A program made the translations under genes and the position numbers. DNA of 64,000 nt from Siderastrea radians. Its lineage: Eukaryota; Cnidaria; Anthozoa; Scleractinia; Rhizangiidae. This document shows, piece by piece, positions 58,715 to 64,000 of the stretch. The notes below the pieces were generated by a model. That model searched no databases, was not told the origin of the DNA, and saw only the letters and a list, made by a program, of their open reading frames with translations. How positions within the stretch are numbered: position 1 is the stretch's first letter; each line of letters opens with the position of its first letter. The DNA lies in NCBI GenBank assembly GCA_964017195.1, contig OZ024895.1:15145034-15209033 (forward strand), written 5' to 3'.

Positions 58715-58787
58715 GGCCTCGTAGCTCAGTTGGTAGAGCAACGGTGTTCTAATCAGGAGGTCGTGGGTTCAAATCCCGCCGGGGTCA
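58715..58787 (+). ncRNA. tRNA-like Pol III unit 5
   Basis: Acceptor GGCCTCG/CGGGGTC, A and B boxes and TTTTT terminator all intact. G26 is A here (GAGCA). Anticodon stem unpaired as in the others. Confidence 0.66.
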
Positions 58788-59398
58788 AAGATTTTTCTTT
58801 TATCTTGGTTCTCATTTCTAATTTCTTACTTTTAAGGCCTGTGGCCGGAGGGAAATTATGGAGGGCAGTATTGCTCACTTCTTGGCACTCATACATACAC
58901 TTTACATCATAATTACTAAGTTCATAACAATCGCGAGTTCATGCCAGCTTTCAAACTTAAGCTTGCTAGTACATTCGTCCTTGCTGTCGTCGAAGAAATG
59001 TTAACTCCATTGAATTCCTTGTACCTTTCTACACAACTTTCCTTAAAGATTTTGGCGAAGCAAAGTAAAACTGCCAAAAAAATGCTTGCATTTCACTGTT
59101 GAATTATTCAACTTGGCGAAAGCAAGGGACTTCCCCGAATTGGCTTCTGTGTTTCAGTGATGTAATGTTTACGTGCCAGGGCAAGTTAGGCGAATTCATG
59201 CCACCTTCAAAGCTCGCTAGCACCTTCGTTCTTGCTTTCATCGAAGGGGTTTTTATGCCATTAAATCGCCAGTAATTTTCTACACCAACTATCATGAAAA
59301 TTCTTGCAAATAAACTCTAAACGAACGAAAATTACCGACAAGTATTGTTTTGACCGAGCGAAGGTCTGGGGCAAGTGACCACCAAAAAAAAAAAAAAC

Positions 59399-59520
59399 GG
59401 GTATTAGTAGACCCCATCCTGACGGCGGGGTAAAAAAACGGGTATTACTAGACCCCGTCCTGATGGCAGGGTAAAAAAAAAACCGGGTATTACTAGACCC
59501 CGTCCTGACGGCGGGGTAAA
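59399..59520. repeat. Hairpin minisatellite, 40 bp x 3
   Basis: Three units of CGGGTATTACTAGACCCC followed by a (G/A)TCCTGA(C/T)GGC(G/A)GGGT half and an A run. Each can fold as ACCCCG/CGGGGT. Single or double units occur in other modules near 47238, 48240 and 49494, so copy number varies between modules. Confidence 0.85.
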
Positions 59521-59592
59521 AACGCAAACAAAAAAGAAAACGGAAGTGAAAAACAAAACGAACGTGAAAAACGACCTCCCTCGCAAGCCGCC

Positions 59593-59740
59593 ATGTTTTG
59601 TATCAGTTGTGGTGGAAAGTGCAAAATAATTGCTCAAAGTGTGGAGTATTTCTTTCGAATCCCACAAGCGAATCATCCAGCAAGACCATAGGGTTCAAGG
59701 AACTTAAAAAAGGAGAGAAACGGAGCGATCCACCCTATTT
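59593..59740 (+). pseudogene. Frameshifted zinc-ribbon fragment at the right end of the composite unit
   Basis: ATG opens MFCISCGGK, then a one-base loss in an A run; the next frame continues VQNNCSKCGVFLSNPTS, SSSKTIGFKELKKGEKRSD. Joined, this gives the CxxCG-x(n)-CxxCG pattern of a small zinc ribbon followed by a basic tail. It is the only protein-like sequence specific to the composite unit. It may derive from its original gene or a captured exon. Confidence 0.45.
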
Positions 59741-60225
59741 CAGCCGTGGCCATATGCCCGGCAGCCGGGCACAATCTCAAATAGACTAAATGGCAAAATA
59801 TCCCATCCACTACACAGCCTAAATAATTTTTGGAATCACTTGTCATTTCTAAACAAAGACATAATAGTTTCATGAGGTTTGAGAAAGGCTTTCTGGGAAA
59901 ATTTGGTGAAAATTTTTGACTGCCGGGCATTTAGTGGTTTCTTTTTTTATTTGCGTGGTTTCTTTTTTGTTTGCATGGCTTCCTTTTTTTTTTGGCGTGT
60001 TTTCTCTTTTGTTTGCAGCGTGTCCCTTGTAGGCCATCGTATTCACGCGTGAAGCGCGTTGATGGTAACAGGATAAGGGACAAGACAATGTGGAGCAAAA
60101 ATTTTCTCAATACTTTCTCTAGCAGACAGTTATCTATATCAATTATAACCTTTTGTTACAAAGGAAAACAATAAACTAAAGAAAATTTTAAAATTGTTTA
60201 AATGATTGAAAATAACCACACTAAC

Positions 60226-60369
60226 GTTTAGATGGCGCTTTCCTTTGTTTCCACCAAATTCCGAATATAACCAGGGCAAGAATGAGAAGAACACCGGCCG
60301 CTGCTGCTCCAGCGATAACAGCCACATTCATGCCACCACTCCCCTGTTTCTGTCCGTCCGTACCTGTCC
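60226..60369 (-). CDS. FN3/ITIM receptor, transmembrane exon
   Basis: A TTTTGTAG acceptor and a GTTAGTG donor bracket 144 nt in phase 1-1. It encodes a short glycine-rich stalk (GTGTDGQKQGSGGMN), a hydrophobic helix VAVIAGAAAAGVLLILALVI continuing FGIWW, then a basic stop-transfer KQRKAPSK. Orientation is type I (extracellular FN3 side before the helix, basic side after). Reading past the donor gives a stop one codon later, so a tailless isoform by intron retention is conceivable. It lies only 185 bp from the end of the composite mobile unit. Confidence 0.85.
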
Positions 60370-60999
60370 CTACAAAATAAGAGTAAAAACGTTAGAAAAA
60401 AGTACCGTACATGTACATAAACAACAACGAAACCCGTGCCTAGTCAAAATGAATTGAAGGAGATAGGCGTTCTTTAGCGTTAAGGGACAAAAAACATTAG
60501 TCATTTTGATAATGCTAGGATGCAAGCCGCACCTAAGCATTTTTTGTCACATTTCAACAATAGCTGCAATCCTGGTCGAATAGGAACTAACAAGAAACAT
60601 GGTTATGTTGTCAGTCATTACCCCCCCCCCCCGCCCCCCAGGCAATCCGAAGAGGGAATTTGAGCTCAAACGATAAGACACGATTCAACAACAACTGCAC
60701 ATGGATGTTTCTCCTTTTTTACGATCAGTCCACTCGAACCGGTTCTAACTGGTTCTGGCTCTTGTGTCAAGCTATATAATAACACACAAAGTGCCCTACT
60801 GCAAATCGAAGTTGACCTATGAGTGCAAAAGGAACAGAATATAGCTAAATCCTACAATACAGAAACGTTGTTAAAACTACAGTTAAACCTTAATCTTTTT
60901 ACGAATGTATGATGTAATCCTCCGTTTTCGTGGAGCAAAACAAAGCTACATGCAGCAAAACGGGACCATCTGTCACCTGAGGTAACGCTAGATACTTAC
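60370..60999 (-). other. Receptor intron
   Basis: Between transmembrane and FN3 exons. Contains a C run near 60621 and no recognisable gene. Confidence 0.6.
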
Positions 61000-61284
61000 C
61001 TTTTAAAACTTTGACCTTCTGTATGTTGGCTGTCTTCGAACTCTCACCATATTTGTTTGTCGCAGTCACCACAAATTCATACTCCTTTCCTTCATCCCCT
61101 TTAAGTTCATAGTCAAGTTTGGAGGTGTCGGATATGTCCTCACGCCTCCACTTCTTATCATTCACGAATCTTTGGTAGACAGAATACTTTATAATGGATG
61201 CTCCATTGGTTTCTGGTTTTGTCCATTTCAATGTTATAAAACCATCCTTTTCCTCAGCTGTAAATTGAACGGCTGCCGGAACAC
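61000..61284 (-). CDS. FN3/ITIM receptor, membrane-proximal fibronectin type III exon
   Basis: 285 nt, GCGTAG acceptor and AAAAG/GTAAGT donor, phase 1-1, the usual one-exon FN3 unit. Key residues are VPAAVQF at the start, LKWTKPETNGASIIKYSVYQ (the Trp and the Tyr of strands B and C), and YEFVVTATNKYGES (the tyrosine-corner region and the terminal G.S). Role: extracellular adhesion or ligand-binding module. Very similar to the next exon upstream, so the pair arose by exon duplication. Confidence 0.9.
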
Positions 61285-62005
61285 CTACGCAGATATCGAA
61301 ATGTATCTTAGCTATCTAGTTAATCTGTAAAGAGATGACCTAAAAGTCCACCCTAACATAATGTATTAAAAGAAACAAAATGTTCTCATATTCCTAAAGT
61401 AACATACCCTTTAAAGTAGCAAAACTCGAAATATATAACTATAAACAAGATGCCAGCTAATTAAACCCGAGAGTAGTAGCTTCCGCAGTACGTAGTAACC
61501 TTCAGAAAATACACAAACGTGCTCGCTCGAATAATCACCTGCTCGAGTTATGATACACCCTCTGTTGGTATACATGGGACACTCTAGAGGAAAGGATGCT
61601 ACATTTTAAGTTTACTCATATGTACAAAACTATCAGCGAGCTGACACCCAATTATCTGTCAAACGTTTTCCTTAAACATCCGACAGACATGAATATGCTT
61701 TTAGAGGCTTAAGTCACAATATGGGGTTACCCAAGTCAAAAACTGCGTTTAAAAACGCAGCACATCATCAAGTGGAGCTGCTTTGTGGAACTATCTGTCA
61801 TATGGCATACGAAGGTCTTTCTCAATTAACGCTTTTATAAAGGGAATTGGTGACATAGGGTAAAAGTGAGCTTGTACGAGCTAGCCTAGTAGATTAGTAA
61901 TGTAGTAGGAGTTTTATTTATCACAGAATAATCTACTTATTATTGTACAGCAATTAGTCTTTGTAGTGTATATTGGTTTCCTTACGTTACACAGCATCCA
62001 CTTAC
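61285..62005 (-). other. Receptor intron
   Basis: Between the two FN3 exons. No gene or clear element. Confidence 0.6.
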
Positions 62006-62320
62006 CTCCTAAGACTACGATTGTCTTGATTTTTTCCCCTTCTTTTAAGCTCTCGCCAAATCTATTTGTGGCAGTGACAACAAATTGATAATTCTTGCCT
62101 TTCTCCAGTTTTACAGCAACTTGTCGCTTCAGTGGCTCTTCTTTAATTACGTTTTTTGCGTTCCATTCACCATGTGTACCATCATCACTCACCGTTCTTT
62201 GGTACACAGTGTAGGAAAAGATGGATGCGCCATTGTCTGGTGGCTCATTCCATTTTATGGTTACTTCTACATCCTTCGTTTCTGCAGGCAAGTCTACTAT
62301 TTCTGCGGCAGCAGGGACTC
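62006..62320 (-). CDS. FN3/ITIM receptor, second fibronectin type III exon
   Basis: 315 nt, ATAAG acceptor and GAG/GTAAGTGG donor, phase 1-1. Readable pieces are VPAAAEIVDLPAETKDVEV, IKWNEPPDNGASIFSYTVYQ, a longer C-C' loop (DDGTHGEWNAKN) and YQFVVTATNRFGES. The DNGASI turn is typical of titin/contactin-like FN3 modules. The phase-1 start requires further exons upstream, outside the window, which would include the signal peptide and probably more domains. Confidence 0.9.
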
Positions 62321-63724
62321 CTTATAGATACACAGAAAATGATAACAAGAACTATCAAACACAGTTGGACAAAGATGTTGTTGAATCTCCAAGAATTACT
62401 CCCCGTATTGATTTCTTTGATCTTTAAGAAAGCAGTTCCGAATCAAAATGCTGCATGTAGGATCTCTCACAAGCATGGCATCCCGTTTGAAACAGTTTTC
62501 AGTCAAATGCTGTATTTAAATGTAGAATCGTCTGTAAGCAAAAGCGTTTCCTGTCCTAAAGGAAGCGGGCAGAATCAACTGCAAAACACTCAGCTACATA
62601 ATGATCGCTGTGCGACTAACGAAGGGGATAAACGTATCTGTTATAGCTATATAAAGGGTAAGACAATAACAACACGGTGTAACACATTGCAGGCTGCGTT
62701 GCAAATATAGAAAGACTCAATTGTCATTTTAGTTGAAAAGATAAAAAAAAATGTAGAAAATCAATGATCAGATACTTTGCTGGTTTTCCTCTAGCCGGCC
62801 AGACAATCCAGGAAGTAAAAGACGCACTTTCCTCAGTCTATATAGCCTGCGTAGCAGGCGTAAAGGGGGAAGGAGAAGGGGAGCGAGAACGCGGGGGGGG
62901 GGGGGAATGGGGGATAGGGATGAGGGAACACACCCTACAAAGACCCCCATTTTTTCATCCCCGCCCACCGATTTTTATGTAATCCAATCAAGTTGACTGT
63001 CAATGCAACCACCAATCAGAAACAGAGGTGCGCTTTTCTGCATGACTGACCTCACGTAGGAATTTACTGGCCTATTCAGTGTTTGTCAACGAAGCGTAAA
63101 AATTAAAGTTAGGATGAGAAATTTTTTCGAACCAAAGAACAACTTATACTGAACAACAATCAGTTGCGCTTATATTTGAACATAAGAGACACGAAGCCTT
63201 TCTAAACAAAAAGACTTATAAAAATAAATCCCTCTTTGCTTCTGAAAACCAAACACGTTCAATTTTCGCTTCTAGGAAAGCTGAACCTTAACATCCAAGC
63301 GAAGAATCGCGATACATTTTGAATGGCATTTATTGGCCGAACTCAACATTTTTCAAAAAGCCATAAGGAATATAAAGAATCGGTCAATTAAAAATATATA
63401 TATTTCGGTAAAAATTTACAATTAAAAAAGTAATTTACTTTTATTGCCATGGATTCCCCACAAAGTCAACAGCTTGAGTGATGTCTTGCAACGGCAGATT
63501 TCTCTTTAAAACAACCGTCTGTCCTCAAAGAATAATTTCTTCGCTTGTAGTTCTCTGAATTTAACTGTTTAAGCTGTCGAGTGTTTCTTAGGGCTTCTTC
63601 TTCTGATTTATAGTTCTCAAAAGGCGAGTCTTCATTCCGCTCACGGGATATTTAACTTACATCGCCTTGAAACTCACGCACAAAACGGTGTAATGCTTAG
63701 TTTGAAATCTTCTCTGACAATGAA
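62321..63724. other. Upstream receptor intron with MITE-like end
   Basis: No further exon recognised. TAGCCTGCGTAGCAGGCG at about 62847, followed by a purine-rich tract with a 13-G run, resembles one end of a TAGCCTG-type MITE; the matching end was not found. Confidence 0.4.
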
Positions 63725-63850
63725 AAGATCTCTTCTTTCTAGGACCGTAACCCGTTGGCAAAACCGCTAAAACAACTCTTCCTTTTAGAAGAGCTCTAAC
63801 TGCTTTTTCTCGCGCTGGTTTCATGACAATTTCGCAACCTGCCCCAGGGG
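63725..63850 (-). pseudogene. RecQ-like helicase fragment
   Basis: The minus-strand frame reads MKPAREKAVRALLKGRVVLA, then VLPTGYGPRKK. It matches the motif 0/motif I start of RecQ-type DExH helicases (..Q..A...LL.G.DVLAVLPTGYGKS). Walker A Gly-Lys-Ser is replaced by Gly-Pro-Arg, and nothing of the later motifs is seen. It is a truncated, inactive fragment. From memory, similar multi-copy helicase pieces are common in cnidarian repeats. Confidence 0.55.
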
Positions 63851-64000
63851 CGTTCCTGCCTTTACGCGAAATACGCAAGTGCGTACCAGAATTTCCCGCC
63901 CTTAATGTGATATTTCTTTACTTCATGGTTTGTACTACAGAAGAAAAGGGAATTAAGATCTCATATAGATGAGGCAATAAGGAAAAAGGTCATAAAAGTT

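Larger units (their letters stand above)
44930..59295. repeat. Eight tandem modules of about 1 kb
   Basis: A 190-bp marker segment recurs at 44930, 45931, 46943, 47941, 49197, 57071, 57994 and 59104, giving intervals of 0.92-1.26 kb once the nested transposon is removed. Each module also has ACCGGCAAGTATTGTTTTGA, GTCTGGGGCAA(A/G)TGACCAC with an A run, and GCCCCAGGGGCATT. Five modules are preceded by the tRNA-like unit. The others have instead a shorter junction with GAACGTGACGAAATA. Within a module, the marker is itself a diverged duplicate of the segment before it (both contain TTTTCTACAC and TTCTTGC/GTCCTTGC). Confidence 0.88.
44125..60041. mobile_element. 15.9-kb composite unit with inverted ends, 6-bp TSD and tandem 1-kb modules
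   Basis: Both ends read inward TACGATGGCCTACAAGGGAC, then ACGCTGCAAACAAAA and a block of 20-bp A-rich units. TTCACG is directly repeated at 44119-44124 and 60042-60047. Inside are eight modules of about 1 kb, five tRNA-like units and a 6.7-kb transposon in one module; without it the unit is about 9.2 kb. No transposase of its own was found apart from a frameshifted zinc-ribbon fragment near the right end. A 6-bp duplication occurs in Polinton/Maverick elements and a few others, but no Polinton gene is visible. Confidence 0.7.
40898..60225 (-). other. 19.3-kb receptor intron filled with mobile DNA
   Basis: If the exon chain is right, this intron separates the transmembrane segment from the signalling tail. 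It holds the foldback element (41846-43598), the 15.9-kb tandem-module unit (44125-60041) and the nested 6.7-kb transposon. Additional receptor exons hidden in it cannot be excluded, though none with good splice sites and matching phase was seen. Confidence 0.6.

Noticed and set aside
44648..58787. Functional tRNA-Arg(UCU) gene cluster
   Set aside because: The anticodon stem does not pair in any copy in standard register, and the loop has G at position 32. Kept as tRNA-like only.
44930..59295. A 63-codon minus-strand frame beginning M(I/K)VGVENYWRFNGIKT, repeated in eight modules
   Set aside because: Differences among copies are mostly amino-acid-changing, frames outside it are not conserved, and it follows module duplication. 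It looks like repeat sequence that happens to be open, not a gene.
44125..60041. Polinton/Maverick element
   Set aside because: Size and 6-bp duplication fit, but there is no polymerase B, integrase, protease or capsid-like gene, and most of the length is tandem modules.
61914..62005. Extension of the FN3 frame past the donor at 62006
   Set aside because: The frame runs into intron and loses FN3 pattern; the GTAAGTGG donor at phase 1 matches the next exon.

Overview
The window looks like nuclear DNA of a cnidarian, most likely a reef-building coral. This is inferred from AT-rich sequence with GT-AG introns, 1-1 phase fibronectin type III exons, a tRNA-headed SINE, and dense MITE and foldback families. 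There are no operons, ribosome binding sites or prokaryotic genes. No species can be named from the sequence alone.

Host genes. One host gene can be traced, on the minus strand, entering from beyond the right edge. It has two fibronectin type III exons (62006-62320 and 61000-61284), a transmembrane exon (60226-60369), a 22-nt microexon (40876-40897) and two cytoplasmic-tail exons (38577-38781 and 37669-37890). All splice phases fit. The product is a type I receptor whose tail carries about six ITIM/ITSM/SH2-type tyrosine motifs. A second copy of the last two exons lies at 68-289 and about 1307-1430 inside a diverged segmental duplication. Its last exon is intact, but its penultimate exon is frameshifted.

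Mobile DNA. Nearly everything else is transposon-derived. A 6.6-kb element with a TTA target duplication (9818-16449) carries a broken gene of about 1,400 codons ending in a PHD finger. A 6.7-kb element with an 8-bp target duplication (49852-56576) carries a broken multi-exon gene with a Cys/His-rich C-terminus. Smaller elements include a 1.75-kb foldback element with minisatellite arms and 9-bp target duplication (41846-43598), a TTAA-flanked element (29167-30670) split by a SINE (29404-29707), a hAT-like element (19798-20981) inside another inverted-repeat element, a THAP-bearing inverted-repeat element (3024-4176), an inverted pair of SAP-domain gene fragments (about 21785-26800), and many MITEs with 2-, 3- or 8-bp target duplications.

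Most unusual region. The 19.3-kb intron between the receptor's transmembrane exon and its tail holds a 15.9-kb unit (44125-60041) bounded by inverted repeats and a 6-bp TTCACG duplication. Inside are eight modules of about 1 kb. Five of them are preceded by a tRNA-like Pol III unit with A box, B box, paired acceptor stem and T-run terminator, but an anticodon stem that does not pair. The 6.7-kb transposon is inserted in one module; removing it leaves about 9.2 kb.

Limits. All family calls come from reading motifs and terminal structures by eye. No database search, folding program or expression data was available.
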